Source: JAPORK01 sp026710285
Lineage (GTDB): Bacteria; Pseudomonadota; Gammaproteobacteria; Pseudomonadales; Endozoicomonadaceae
Assembly: GCA_965201045.1 (NCBI GenBank)
Contig: OZ241746.1
Location: 2,728,001 to 2,792,000 of the forward strand
Length of the DNA stretch: 64,000 bases
Direction of reading: 5' to 3'
Part shown: positions 17,737 to 26,853 of the stretch, one piece after another
Numbering within the stretch: the stretch's first letter is position 1
How the letters are laid out: each line of letters starts with the position of its first letter
Made by a program: the position numbers and the translations under genes
Notes under the pieces: generated by a model
What the model was told of the DNA's origin: nothing
What the model saw: only the letters and a program-made list of their open reading frames with translations
Database searches by the model: none

Positions 17737-18594
17737 TTAATTGCCAGTTACTCCGGAAGCATGTGGAGTGTATTTGTTTGTTACCTCTTCAATACAAACA
17801 GCACGTTTTTTATCATGTAGAGTACGTTTTTTGTTATGTTTTATATGTTTTGAAATTTTCATACAGTGAAGGTAGCTGGAAACATACTGTTCAAATAGTG
17901 CTGCGCCATCTTTTCGGGCTGCTAATTGTTTGACCAGCGCTTGTGGACCAATTTCAAAATGTTGAAAATCAATAGGGTAGTTCCAGTATCCACCCCAAAT
18001 TAAAAATCCATTTTGTGCAAAGATATCGATAACTTCTTCTGCCATACCGGTATTCACAGGTTTATTGGGTCGCCAGCTGTAACGATTGAGATAATTTTTT
18101 ACTGACTGAACCGGTTTGACGGTTACGTTATTGTTATTATCAATGGCAACAAAAGGGTTTTGTAGCGGATTAAAGTCAATGGCCACACCCCAGGCATGCT
18201 TTGACCAGGAAGCACCACCTGTAATGGGGCGGGCATTAAAAGCGCTGGTATTATTTGCCTGCATAGATGCATCATCATTACCGCTAAAGTTTTCCATTGG
18301 TAATACCGACTGCATTGGGATTTTCTTTTTAAAGAGCAGAGAAAAAATGTGTTCCACCCGCTGTGCTACCGCATCCATGACTACAATTGAGCCTATTTTA
18401 ATTTGTCCGTTAAAGTCGTAATATTGTAATGTAACATTTGCCAGCCGGTTACACTGGATGGGTGCATTCGCAGTGAGTACACCTTTTTCTCGCATAATCT
18501 CACACTGTTGAGCAGAGATTGGCTTAACATCTGCTAATACGGTAAAAGAACAAATTGCAACTATACAGATGGTAATAAACCGAAATCGTATCAT
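17737..18594 (-). CDS. Exported M15-family (M15C-like) peptidoglycan peptidase
   Basis: A 285-residue protein with a clear Sec signal peptide (MIRFRFITICIVAICSFTVLA, cleavage near 21). The zinc-peptidase motif of D-Ala-D-Ala carboxypeptidase/L-Ala-D-Glu peptidase type is present as SKHAWGVAIDFNP (His133, Asp140), and the second metal site as DFQHFEIG (His212). It probably trims peptidoglycan peptides in the periplasm. A basic extension of about 45 residues (KISKHIKHNKKRTLHDKK...) follows the domain. It runs in the same direction as the secreted protein gene upstream (18637-19095), 42 bp away, so they may be co-transcribed. Confidence 0.85.
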   Translation of the reverse strand: MIRFRFITICIVAICSFTVLADVKPISAQQCEIMREKGVLTANAPIQCNRLANVTLQYYDFNGQIKIGSIVVMDAVAQRVEHIFSLLFKKKIPMQSVLPMENFSGNDDASMQANNTSAFNARPITGGASWSKHAWGVAIDFNPLQNPFVAIDNNNNVTVKPVQSVKNYLNRYSWRPNKPVNTGMAEEVIDIFAQNGFLIWGGYWNYPIDFQHFEIGPQALVKQLAARKDGAALFEQYVSSYLHCMKISKHIKHNKKRTLHDKKRAVCIEEVTNKYTPHASGVTGN

Positions 18595-18636
18595 TGTGAC
18601 CCTTTTAAAATAATTTTATTCTGACTTTATATTATT

Positions 18637-19095
18637 TTAGTAGGGATAGAATTTTTCATGAACAATAACAGGCAACGTTTTTACAAATGGACCCAATGCC
18701 GGATTGTTTTGATCATATTTTACCTCAATTGTATTACATCCACCGTCTACCATGCAGTTTCCGATAATAATATCATCAAACTTACAAACAAATGACTGGT
18801 TAATAACAATAGTTATTTGTCTTATATAATTTAAAAAGTTTTTATTCTTGTGTAAATCATCCGGAACATAGTCATAATAAACAGCACATTTTGCAATGGG
18901 TATACCAAAATCATCATATTGATCAAAATTTTGCCGAACAATATTGTCCGATTCATTTAATTCTCCGGCTGTACAAAAACAATCAACTTTGTTCGTGCCT
19001 TCAAAACAACCATGATTTGCATAAGCATTTTTACTGATTAAGGTTAAAATAATGGTAGAAAACAACAATATAGAATTACTGAAAAACTGCTTCAT
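18637..19095 (-). CDS. Small exported protein, unknown function
   Basis: I take ATG at 19095 (MKQFFSNSILLFS...), six bases after GGTG, rather than the GTG at 19104. The 152-residue product has a signal peptide ending near SKNAYA and then six or more cysteines (HGCFEG, VDCFC, AKCAV, FVCKF, GNCMVDGGC) that could form disulfides in the periplasm or outside the cell. I do not recognise a family. It precedes the M15 peptidase on the same strand. Confidence 0.7.
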   Translation of the reverse strand: MKQFFSNSILLFSTIILTLISKNAYANHGCFEGTNKVDCFCTAGELNESDNIVRQNFDQYDDFGIPIAKCAVYYDYVPDDLHKNKNFLNYIRQITIVINQSFVCKFDDIIIGNCMVDGGCNTIEVKYDQNNPALGPFVKTLPVIVHEKFYPY

Positions 19096-19104
19096 ATTAG
19101 TCAC

Positions 19105-19858
19105 CGGTTAATGTTTAATTGTGCGTACTCATGCAATCTTTCAACAATCTGGACATACCATCTGATAAAACTATTTTTTTGCTGATAATACAAAAGATAA
19201 GAGATATTTTTTATTTTATTCCAGAAGCTTCTTTGCAAAATATAGTATTTAAAATTTGTAGCAAATCCAAAAAGCTATAACTGCTTTTTGATTCGGGTTA
19301 TTACAAGATTACCTGCTTATTTAGATTAATTCATCTTTAAACAGACATAGCCATTTACGAATTTTCATTTAGAAAAATTTACTTTATTGATTTAATGAAT
19401 GCGTAGAAATTTTCGGTAGCATTTCTGTGACAGGCATAAATATTTTGCCAGAACATAAGTAGTTTAACAAGTTTATTAACTAACAAGAAAACTGCTGTCT
19501 CATGGAAGCAAACCATCAAAAATTATCTAAAATTGAAATAGATTTAAACTATGTTTTTTAGCAATTTCTCAGTTATTTGGTGATGGTAAAATAAACAGGC
19601 TTCAATTCAACCCTGTCTTATGCACAAATTTATTGTTGAGCAGATCAATATAAAAATTCAAAGATCGACTGTCATTAACAATTAATTTTTCTCCAATCTT
19701 TCCCGCAGCATTCATTGAAGACGAATTATACTGAAAATGCAACTTTCCCTATTAAATTTTAGTAACCCTGTACCGGACAAGAAGAGAAAATAAATAGCGT
19801 TCTCATCATAAAGTGTTTGATTTTACCCTGCACGCCGTAAAGCCTCGCCCTTCAGGAC
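19105..19858. other. Gene-free stretch before MITE copy 3
   Basis: About 750 AT-rich bases with stops in all frames. I see no RNA gene or recognisable gene remnant. At the right edge, CGCCCTTCAGG joins, across the MITE, to GGGCGGGGATAT to make a palindrome of the sort found at IS200/IS605 ends. Confidence 0.45.
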
Positions 19859-20093
19859 CTGTCTCTTAATCACATTTTTTAAGTGCCGATTTTTGTTCAC
19901 AGTTTTATTTTCTGGTGAATATATAAACCTTTACTGAATACACCGTGGGCTGAGCCTGTCGAAGCCCGGCTGCTTTTGACCTCTTGGCTTCGACAGGCTC
20001 AGCCCACTGATTTATGTCAAAAAGACTGGTATTCAGTAGCAAGTAACCTGCCAGGATAAAAATCAGAGCCTGAAAAATGTGACTAAGAGACAG
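19859..20093. mobile_element. MITE copy 3, 235 bp, best-preserved copy
   Basis: Begins CTGTCTCTTAATCACATTTT and ends AAAATGTGACTAAGAGACAG, with flanks CTTCAGGAC and CTTCAGGGC (8 of 9 identical) as target duplication. The centre holds GGGCTGAGCCTGTCGAAGCC and its perfect inverse 26 bases later. The left terminus differs at few positions from the Tn5 mosaic end. Confidence 0.87.
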
Positions 20094-20117
20094 CTTCAGG
20101 GCGGGGATATAAGGCAG

Positions 20118-20512
20118 TTAATTTGGTGTTTTTTGATTTTCAATATATTTTCTCACAATTTCAATTGGTATGCCTCCGTAAGAGCTTGCAAAATAGCTTC
20201 TGCTCCACAATGTGTTTTTGAAGTAGTGTTTTTTGTATAGCGGGGCAGGTTTGTTTTAGTTTGCTTGACGACACACCTTTCAAACTATTAACAAGTGCAG
20301 AAATAGTAACCTTTGATGGATAGTTGACTAACAGGTGAACGTGGTCCGTTTCTCCATCCATTTCAATCAGCTCAGCCTCAAAGTTCTTGCACGGTTGAAA
20401 ATAGTTTTAGCTCTTTTAAAGAGTCTCTGTCAAAGATTTTTCTTCGGTATTTTACTGCAAATACCAAATGAACATGTATATTAAAAACACAGTTGCTGCT
20501 GGATCTAATTTC
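20118..20512 (-). pseudogene. IS200/IS605-family TnpA (Y1 transposase) remnant
   Basis: In pieces of different frames one can read CVFNIHVHLVFAVKYRRKIF, EMDGETDHVHLLVNYPSKV (the HUH motif HVH), LVNSLKGVSSSKL and LWSRSYFASSYGGIPIEIV, the standard order of an IS200/IS605 TnpA. At least two frameshifts (near 20235 and 20395) break it. It is divergent from the tnpB remnant that follows, as in IS605. Confidence 0.85.
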
Positions 20513-20549
20513 TGTTTATTTTTCCATATACCAATGCTAACATACCTGC

Positions 20550-20852
20550 ATGGAAAAGACAAAGACACTGAAAGTAAGCGTTAAAGACAAATACGCAAAG
20601 CTGCTTAAGAAAATGGCAGGTACGGTAATTTTGTCTGGAACTATATAAAAGAACTATCCTACCGCTCAATCAGAAAGTGCCGAGAGTTTTTGTCTGTATA
20701 CGACATACACAACACTACAGGTGCAAACAAAGAGCTGGGTCTGCACAGCCAAACACGCTAGTGTATAGGAAACGAATATGTAAAATCTAGAAAGCAATTC
20801 AAAAAAACAAGCTCAACTGGAGAAAAACAAAGGGTGTCAGGCGTTCACTGGG
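20550..20852 (+). pseudogene. IS605-type TnpB N-terminal remnant
   Basis: Reads MEKTKTLKVSVKDKYAKLLK, then after a frameshift near 20615 GNFVWNYIKELSYRSIRK and GANKELGLHSQT, all typical of IS605 TnpB N-termini. A stop follows and the RuvC nuclease domain is missing; the remnant runs directly into GGGTGGGAGGATGTCAAG (20853-20870), the right-end motif. TnpB proteins are RNA-guided nucleases; this one is dead. Confidence 0.8.
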
Positions 20853-20859
20853 TGGGAGG

Positions 20860-21120
20860 ATGTCAAGTAGCAGAAAATCGCTTGGGCTTATCTGCAATGC
20901 TGCACCTGTCAGGTTTGATGAACAATAAAACTTCTTATATCTCTTCTTGTGGTCACATCAATACAAAGTTTAGCCACTGATATTTCAATAAAATTGGCAC
21001 ATACAAATACGATAATACCCATAATAGAGACCGTATTTTCTTCTAAGATATCAGATCAATGATGTATTATATTAGGCAGCCGGTATCATTGATAAAATTG
21101 TGATCTTCAATAAAATATAT
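20860..21120 (+). pseudogene. Degraded copy of the small secreted protein at 21510-22007
   Basis: Immediately after the IS605 right end one can read RLGLSAMLHLSGLMNNKTSY, which parallels NGFGLSATLYRLAVMGNKTYY in the intact gene. The downstream noncoding sequence near 21090-21110 (TTGATAAAATTGTGATCTTC) also parallels the region just after the intact gene's stop. The IS element seems to have landed in this copy. Confidence 0.6.
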
Positions 21121-21509
21121 TTATTTCATAGTCACTGAACGGGTTGGTCATGAGGTAATGAGATTGATTATATTGTTCATTTTCTAAATATAACCATAAC
21201 TCAGAACTTGTTGCATACTACGTTGTCTAAGCATAAAGGTAATGCAATGTACCTATACAATTTTAGGATGTTAAATTCATTGCTGTATGTATTGTACGGT
21301 ATCAAGTCTCCTCATTTAAAAAAAACACAGGAAGCAACTTTATACTTTGTACTGATCTGTCTTTATATACTCTCTGGCTGTTTATTCAGCCGAAAAACTG
21401 ATGGTTTAATTTATTAAATTTCACAATTAAATTTTTCAAGTAAACATATTTTTATGTCAGTACATTCAATAATATCAACTTATTTTTAATTTATAAACAG
21501 GTATTTTTT

Positions 21510-22007
21510 ATGAAACAATTATTATTTCTTTTAACTATTATTTATGCTACAACAGGTTTTGCATATGCCGGTAAAATCGTTCCAGATCATCACGGGAAAA
21601 AGCACTCTTTTTCCAGAAAGCTAAAGTATATTTTTAGTATTAATCCAAATGGCACCCAGGATAATGATAAGAAAACGATAGCATTATGCCACAAGGCATT
21701 GAGTCAACTATCAGCAAACCTCAATATGAAGGTGCTTTATTTCAATACTGTTCCAAAATCCGTTTATGTGACAGATAATGGTTTCGGTTTATCTGCAACA
21801 CTGTATCGCTTAGCTGTAATGGGTAATAAAACTTATTATACTGCTTCCTATCATTACGCTAATGGAACCTTTACTATTAATGGCTACACGCCCACGAATA
21901 TTTCAGTGCAGTTAGCAAGCAAAGGTGCGATGCTCGAAATAGAGGTCATATTTGCTTCCAAAAAATCAGACCAGCGTTGCATTGTATCCAACAGTCCGAC
22001 TTATTGA
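21510..22007 (+). CDS. Small exported protein, unknown function, member of a local family
   Basis: 165 residues with a good signal peptide (MKQLLFLLTIIYATTGFAYA, cleavage near 20) and a mature domain with two cysteines. ACAGGTATTTTTT precedes the ATG. I do not recognise the fold. It is flanked by a degraded copy upstream and a truncated one downstream, so the gene was locally amplified. The export signal and the local amplification suggest a surface or secreted factor, but no function can be stated. Confidence 0.7.
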   Translation: MKQLLFLLTIIYATTGFAYAGKIVPDHHGKKHSFSRKLKYIFSINPNGTQDNDKKTIALCHKALSQLSANLNMKVLYFNTVPKSVYVTDNGFGLSATLYRLAVMGNKTYYTASYHYANGTFTINGYTPTNISVQLASKGAMLEIEVIFASKKSDQRCIVSNSPTY

Positions 22008-22024
22008 TAAGGTTGTGATTTTCA

Positions 22025-22260
22025 GATATAAAATATAACCGACAATCATTTTATCTGCTACTACTGCAAACTGTATAACAGGTTCAGCATATACTAACAA
22101 AATCAGAGCCAGTGATGATCTGCAAAAACATATCTTTTTGAGCAATCTCAGGTATGTTTTCAGTATTGTTCCAAATGGTAAAATAGATGATAAAGAAAGG
22201 GCAGAACGCTGTCAAAACTTATTGCGCAACCTGTCCAGAAATTATAAGGTAGCAGATTAG
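22025..22260 (+). pseudogene. Truncated paralogue of the 21510-22007 secreted protein
   Basis: The frame reads TGSAYTNKIRASDDLQKHIF and LRYVFSIVPNGKIDDKERAE, which parallels TGFAYAGKIVPDHHGKKHSF and LKYIFSINPNGTQDNDKKTI in the intact gene. There is no start codon with a signal peptide in frame, and the frame ends at TAG (22258-22260) after about 70 codons. Confidence 0.65.
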
Positions 22261-22540
22261 GTCTTTACAATAGACAAGACAGGATTTTTTCTGTTAATTT
22301 TTTCATTATCTGTTATTATATTCACTAAATTTGTGACACACTCAACAAAGTAGAAAATACTTTTCCTGTTGAGCTGCTAATTAACTGAATATAAGCATTT
22401 TATTTTATTTTTGTCTGATGCTTTTACTGTTTTACGCTTAAGCTAAAAAGTATTTAAATGCAACGACATAAGCAGATAAACATATTTACAGACATAAATT
22501 GTAATCAAAGATCACTGATGACAAGCGGTTAACCAACAAT

Positions 22541-23344
22541 ATGAATGCGCAAAAACAGCAACACTATCTGAAAGCCATGAACATTCAGCCCTGGTTTTCC
22601 CAATATACTCTCCCTGGCGCAAAACCCTCGGTCAGGTATACATTGAATAAAAAAGTCGGTGTGTTAAAACAGGCTGTTGATACAGCTGCAGAAAAATCAC
22701 TATCACAACCAATTCACCCTATTAAAACTTTACCTGTGATCAGTCAAATGCTGGAGGCGATTAGTGATAATGAACCGGTAGCAGCGAGAAAAACATCTGT
22801 TCAACAAAGAGAAATGAACAGAAATATAATGACAGAAAACAGAACTGACGCAGTGAAACCCTCACAAACAGCAGCAGGTTTTCGCCTGACATCTATTCAT
22901 GTAAATGATGAAATACTGGTTGTTACTGATACACTTAACACCATAAATAGTATACTGAATACAGCACATAAACGACTTCTATTATTTATCCTGTTTTCAC
23001 TGAAGTGGCTGAAAAATACGACGCATCCGGTCTGGAAGAGTGATATTTTCACATGGCCTATGACTGGTATGCTGCCTGATTTGACTCATCAGCATGCCGG
23101 TGAAGCAGTACAGGGATTTTTGCATAATCGCTTTAACTTACAACACAGAAAGTATGTATTACTGCTGGGAAAACACAGCGCCCGATATACATTAGGTAAC
23201 TATCAGCAGACAGATCAGTTGTATGGCGCATATATTCAGGATAACAAAGCAAAATGGGGTGTATCTTACAGCCTTGATCAAATATTAAAATTACCTGTCA
23301 AGGCAGAAGTATGGCAACATCTGCTGCCGCTGTGTAATGGATAG
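22541..23344 (+). CDS. Conserved hypothetical protein, possibly a HolD/psi-like family
   Basis: A 267-residue soluble protein. The N-terminus (KQQHYLKAMNIQPWFSQYTLPGAKPS) resembles short gammaproteobacterial proteins coded next to rimI, which are sometimes regarded as DNA polymerase III psi-like; a low-complexity linker follows, and the C-terminal half (LLLFILFSLKWL..., KYVLLLGKHSARYTLG..., YSLDQILKLPVKAEVWQHLLPL) looks folded and resembles the C-terminal part of such proteins. No rimI is visible downstream. The family link is from memory and uncertain. Confidence 0.6.
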   Translation: MNAQKQQHYLKAMNIQPWFSQYTLPGAKPSVRYTLNKKVGVLKQAVDTAAEKSLSQPIHPIKTLPVISQMLEAISDNEPVAARKTSVQQREMNRNIMTENRTDAVKPSQTAAGFRLTSIHVNDEILVVTDTLNTINSILNTAHKRLLLFILFSLKWLKNTTHPVWKSDIFTWPMTGMLPDLTHQHAGEAVQGFLHNRFNLQHRKYVLLLGKHSARYTLGNYQQTDQLYGAYIQDNKAKWGVSYSLDQILKLPVKAEVWQHLLPLCNG

Positions 23345-23868
23345 TGAAACAGTTCCTGGAAGATAAATTTGCTGTATGCAATATTCATCAGCTATTCTTC
23401 TGTCTTTGCTTCTTATGAGACATTTTTCATCAGATTATTTTATTTTACAAACTCTGTTTTGAATCATGACATGATTTGAACGCATGCTTTTATTTCCTTT
23501 CCCACAGATAAAGCACCCATGTTGTTTTATGATCATTAGCAATGCAGTTGACTTTCTCAATGGGAGGATGATTCGTATTTGTTATCCAACTTCCCTTAAA
23601 GCCATTTTGACGATATTTTTCTTCTTAATTAATGCCATACTATTTCAATGGCGTTTATTCTTTTTTTTCTGCTACGACTTATCACTTCTGCTCTTCTGCT
23701 TTTCTTCTTCACAAGCATAATTTTATGGATTTAAATGGCTCCTTTAATATACCGCTGTTGTATAATATGCAGATTATATTTTTTGTGTCATTCACTATGT
23801 TTTATTGACATTAAGATATAAGAAGCTATGTTTTATATTGTTTAGCATAATAAAATGAGGTAAGTCTA
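23345..23868. other. Intergenic, no feature recognised
   Basis: About 520 AT-rich bases, including a phenylalanine-rich open frame of 78 codons at 23484-23720 that looks like chance (runs of TTT/TTC, no ribosome site). ATGAGGTAAG just before 23869 serves as ribosome site for the next gene. Confidence 0.4.
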
Positions 23869-24390
23869 ATGAATATAATAATAACCAAAAAACCGCTACT
23901 TCCATTTATAAACATACTGTTTCTTCTTTGTATTATCACTTTAAGTTTCAGTTTTAAAGCGCTGTCTGCACCAAATAAACCAAATAAACAGTCAACACTA
24001 AAACTACCAAAAGCAAAATGTGTTGTGGCTACATCCGGCATAGCTATTTGCAGTAAAACCGAAGATTGTAACTGTGCCATATCTAAAGAGGGGGCAGCAG
24101 GAGCCATATGTGATAATCCAGGTTGTATTACTGCCTTAAGTCTGTCAGGAAGTGCCAGGTGTCAATCTCCGTCATGCCTTGCTGCAATAGTACTTGCAAA
24201 AAATAAGCTAAATTTTCCTAATAGTGATTGTATAGGTCGCTCATGTAGAATTGCTGCTAACTGTAAAGGAGGACCGTGTGACTGCGGTCAGGTGTCTATT
24301 AATAGTAACAATCCAAGCAAAAAGTGTAGTGTACTATTAAACCAAATATTAGATTTTATTGATCCGGAAATGAAAATAAGTAAGAATTAA
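23869..24390 (+). CDS. Cysteine-rich exported protein, unknown function
   Basis: 173 residues. The N-terminus is a long signal peptide or anchor (hydrophobic from about 10 to 33, ending FKALSA). The mature part has 14 cysteines in about 125 residues, spaced as repeated C-x(4-9)-C units (CVVATSGIAIC, CNC, ICDNPGC, CQSPSC, CIGRSC, CKGGPCDC), which suggests a disulfide-stabilised extracytoplasmic protein. No family recognised. It lies between other exported proteins, with secreted ankyrin protein downstream. Confidence 0.7.
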   Translation: MNIIITKKPLLPFINILFLLCIITLSFSFKALSAPNKPNKQSTLKLPKAKCVVATSGIAICSKTEDCNCAISKEGAAGAICDNPGCITALSLSGSARCQSPSCLAAIVLAKNKLNFPNSDCIGRSCRIAANCKGGPCDCGQVSINSNNPSKKCSVLLNQILDFIDPEMKISKN

Positions 24391-24678
24391 TAAGTTTATT
24401 GCTTTTACAAGATAGAATTTACCAGTAAACAAAAGTCTTTTTTTGTTTGCTATAAAATACACAAAAAAGCAGTCATAATAGCTTTATCCATAACACAAAT
24501 TCATTATAATAACAGCTGTAATTGAGACAAATATGACAGGATACAAAAACTAAAATATTACCCTTCTTGATACTATAAAGAAACAGGTTTAATGCAGAAA
24601 TTTATACACTGCAAAACTGATAATAATATTAGACAAAATAAAGATGACTAATCATAAAAATAATAATGGAATTTTAAT

Positions 24679-26067
24679 ATGAAGTCTTATTTTAAAATTA
24701 TTACTGCGGTTTTATTTATACTAATTACTTTTTCTGTTCATGCACATTTTGGCAGCACTAAAGAAGAGAGGTTGCTGATACTTATTAGAAACAATCCGCA
24801 GGATTTTGAAAAGCTAAGAACATATTTGTCTAAACATTCTGATATCATCAATAACAGTGTAAAAGATGAGGATGGAAAAGAAACAACACCACTGATCGCT
24901 GCTATTTTAAAAACAAACAATTTAGGGCTGGTAAAAGTGTTAGTTAATGAATTTGGTGCAGATGTTAATCTTGCCTCGTCTGGTATGACACCTCTGATGC
25001 ATGCTTTCAGACTTAATAAAACAGATATTGCTTTCTTTTTAAATGAGAAAAGTGATTGTTCGGCACATTTCTTGTTTTCTCCGAAAGATCATCTGGGAAG
25101 TGATAACAAGCTAAGTGAGGATGAATTTATACCTTTAGAGCAGCATATAATAAAACGAATGCCTGAACAATTTGAACGTGACTGGAATTTAAAAAAACAG
25201 GAAATAGAAAGTAAATACGCACAGGTACAACCCGGTGAAGAAGAGTCAACAGGTTCAGAAGAGCCGGCAATCAAAAAAAGAAAGATGAAGCCTGAAGACG
25301 TAGAATGGGAAAGACAATACAGCGAATTTCAGCAAGAGTTGCAGGTGTTGATTAAAGAGTATGAAACTGATTCAACCGATGCGCTTGACATGAGTGATAA
25401 TTATTTTCTTAGTATTTACAAAAAACTGTTTCCTTTATGGTGTAAGTTACGCGATGTTTCGTTTGTACGCTCACTGTTGTATGCAAAGAAAAAAGATGCA
25501 GAGTCTCTAAAAAATTTGCACAAATACACCAGAATGTTGTTACTAATTTATAATGCAATTTACAAGCAGAGCAGCCTTTTTTCAGAATCAATTCTTAAGC
25601 AGCAGATGCAAGACATAGATATGCCGAAGCTTATCTGTTTCTCTCGTGATGCTATTCAACAGGATAGTAAATGGTCTCTTGTTGATGCAAAAAAAGAACC
25701 AACCTCCGAAGATGATTTTTTAGCAAAAAACCCTAAGCTGAAAGCTTACCTTGAGGAAATTAATGAATTACCTGCGGCTATACCAAAGGAACTGCAGATA
25801 ATTATACATTTTTATATATGGTCTTGTGGTGATTTGGTCAGTTCTGAAGGGGTAATGAAATCTTTAAGAAAAATTGGTTATTCAGATGATCAAATCACTT
25901 TTATAAATTTTGGCAGTGTAAGCAAAAAAAAGGCATTGAGATTAGAATTATCTGAATGTTTCAATGATATTAAAAAAGAGAAATATTCTGTGTATAAGGA
26001 GCAGTTTGCTCAATTAATAGAAAAAGTCTATAAACAAAAAATAGAATTATTAAAAATAATAAGTTAA
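24679..26067 (+). CDS. Exported ankyrin-repeat protein with NLS-like motif
   Basis: 462 residues. Signal peptide MKSYFKIITAVLFILITFSV, cleavage near AHA. Ankyrin-like units at about 50-125 (TTPLIAAILKTNNLGLVKVLV, GMTPLMHAFRLNKTDIAFFL). A charged linker follows with KKRKMK at about 197-202, which looks like a monopartite nuclear localisation signal. The C-terminal 250 residues are helical with no recognised fold. The export signal together with eukaryote-like repeats and a basic motif suggests an effector acting in host cells, though the basic motif could be chance. Confidence 0.75.
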   Translation: MKSYFKIITAVLFILITFSVHAHFGSTKEERLLILIRNNPQDFEKLRTYLSKHSDIINNSVKDEDGKETTPLIAAILKTNNLGLVKVLVNEFGADVNLASSGMTPLMHAFRLNKTDIAFFLNEKSDCSAHFLFSPKDHLGSDNKLSEDEFIPLEQHIIKRMPEQFERDWNLKKQEIESKYAQVQPGEEESTGSEEPAIKKRKMKPEDVEWERQYSEFQQELQVLIKEYETDSTDALDMSDNYFLSIYKKLFPLWCKLRDVSFVRSLLYAKKKDAESLKNLHKYTRMLLLIYNAIYKQSSLFSESILKQQMQDIDMPKLICFSRDAIQQDSKWSLVDAKKEPTSEDDFLAKNPKLKAYLEEINELPAAIPKELQIIIHFYIWSCGDLVSSEGVMKSLRKIGYSDDQITFINFGSVSKKKALRLELSECFNDIKKEKYSVYKEQFAQLIEKVYKQKIELLKIIS

Positions 26068-26312
26068 CTGTAACGATTTTAACCTGATTTGACTGACTAC
26101 GCTTGTATGGCATTGTTTGTCAGTCAGGTTTAACAGCAAAAACTATTCTGTTTGACATGACCAACCTTTTTATGATAATCTAGTCAGGAATTACTTTCTA
26201 ATTTTCCCACAATTTTTTTATACTTATTTGGGCTTATATAATTCAATATTGAATAAGCTGTAATAATATCAAAAAAATAAAGATAACTAATTATAAAAAC
26301 AGTAGTTAAGCA

Positions 26313-26517
26313 CAGGGCTTACGCACCAAGAGAATCATTCTCATTTGGAGCTTCATATAGCATTTTTTTGAGACTCAATCTGTTCATTTTAACCTCTAAC
26401 TGATCGTTGATCAGTCTTTGATAAGGTATAAAACTATAAACATCTGTACATTTTTTGCTTAAAAAGTAATTGTTTTATTTGGTTATTAAGAATCATTCTC
26501 TTGGTGCGTAAGCCCTG
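26313..26517. mobile_element. ISAs1-like MITE, 205 bp
   Basis: Perfect 29-bp terminal inverted repeats start CAGGGCTTACGCACCAAGAG and end with the inverse ...CTTGGTGCGTAAGCCCTG. A perfect 10-bp target duplication, TAGTTAAGCA, flanks it (26303-26312, 26518-26527). CAGGG ends and ~10-bp duplications fit the ISAs1 family, whose members include the H-repeats found in E. coli Rhs elements. No coding capacity. Confidence 0.8.
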
Positions 26518-26550
26518 TAGTTAAGCATCAATATGATGCATACATTTTCT

Positions 26551-26579
26551 TCTGATCTTCTGATCTTCTGATCTTCTGA
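26551..26579 (+). repeat. 8-bp tandem repeat, about 3.5 copies
   Basis: TCTGATCT is repeated three times exactly with a partial fourth copy. It lies just outside the MITE target duplication, about 280 bp before the first Rhs start. Confidence 0.8.
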
Positions 26580-26834
26580 GTAAAGTACAAATAATAAAAG
26601 GCAGTATTAATAAAAATCCAATTCATACTTCATTTTTGTTGATGATGCTGATGGAAGTAAATAACTATTTATAGTTACATAAACAATTAAATAGTTTTGT
26701 CATTTTAAAATTAAATAAAACTAAAAATGATAACTTGTGTCTAACTTTAAGAACTTTTTGTATTTGTTTAATAACAGTGCCTGCCTGTCTGTTAAATAGT
26801 GTACTTGTGTTTATAACTTTAGTTTAATAAAAAT

Positions 26835-26853
26835 TATAATATGTATATCGATT
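26835..26853 (+). promoter_or_regulatory. Conserved upstream box of the Rhs array units
   Basis: TATAATATG followed by ATATCGATT lies directly before the first Rhs ATG, and almost the same sequence precedes each of the other units (near 32676, 38586 and 44426). TATAAT would be a good -10 box, but it would leave a leader of only about 7 bases. There is no Shine-Dalgarno motif before these starts, so translation may be leaderless or weak. Confidence 0.35.

Larger units (their letters stand above)
26068..26853. other. Long leader region before the Rhs array
   Basis: About 785 bases without a gene. It contains the ISAs1-like MITE (26313-26517), an 8-bp tandem repeat (26551-26579) and the conserved Rhs upstream box (26700-26853), each listed separately. 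Confidence 0.6.

Noticed and set aside
21208..21417. 69-codon open frame with a hydrophobic end (LLYVLYGIKS, LICLYILSGCLF)
   Set aside because: No ribosome site and no family resemblance; it lies in the decayed flank of the secreted-protein copies and is likely chance.
23484..23720. 78-codon Phe-rich open frame
   Set aside because: Composition follows T-rich DNA, with no ribosome site or recognisable domain.
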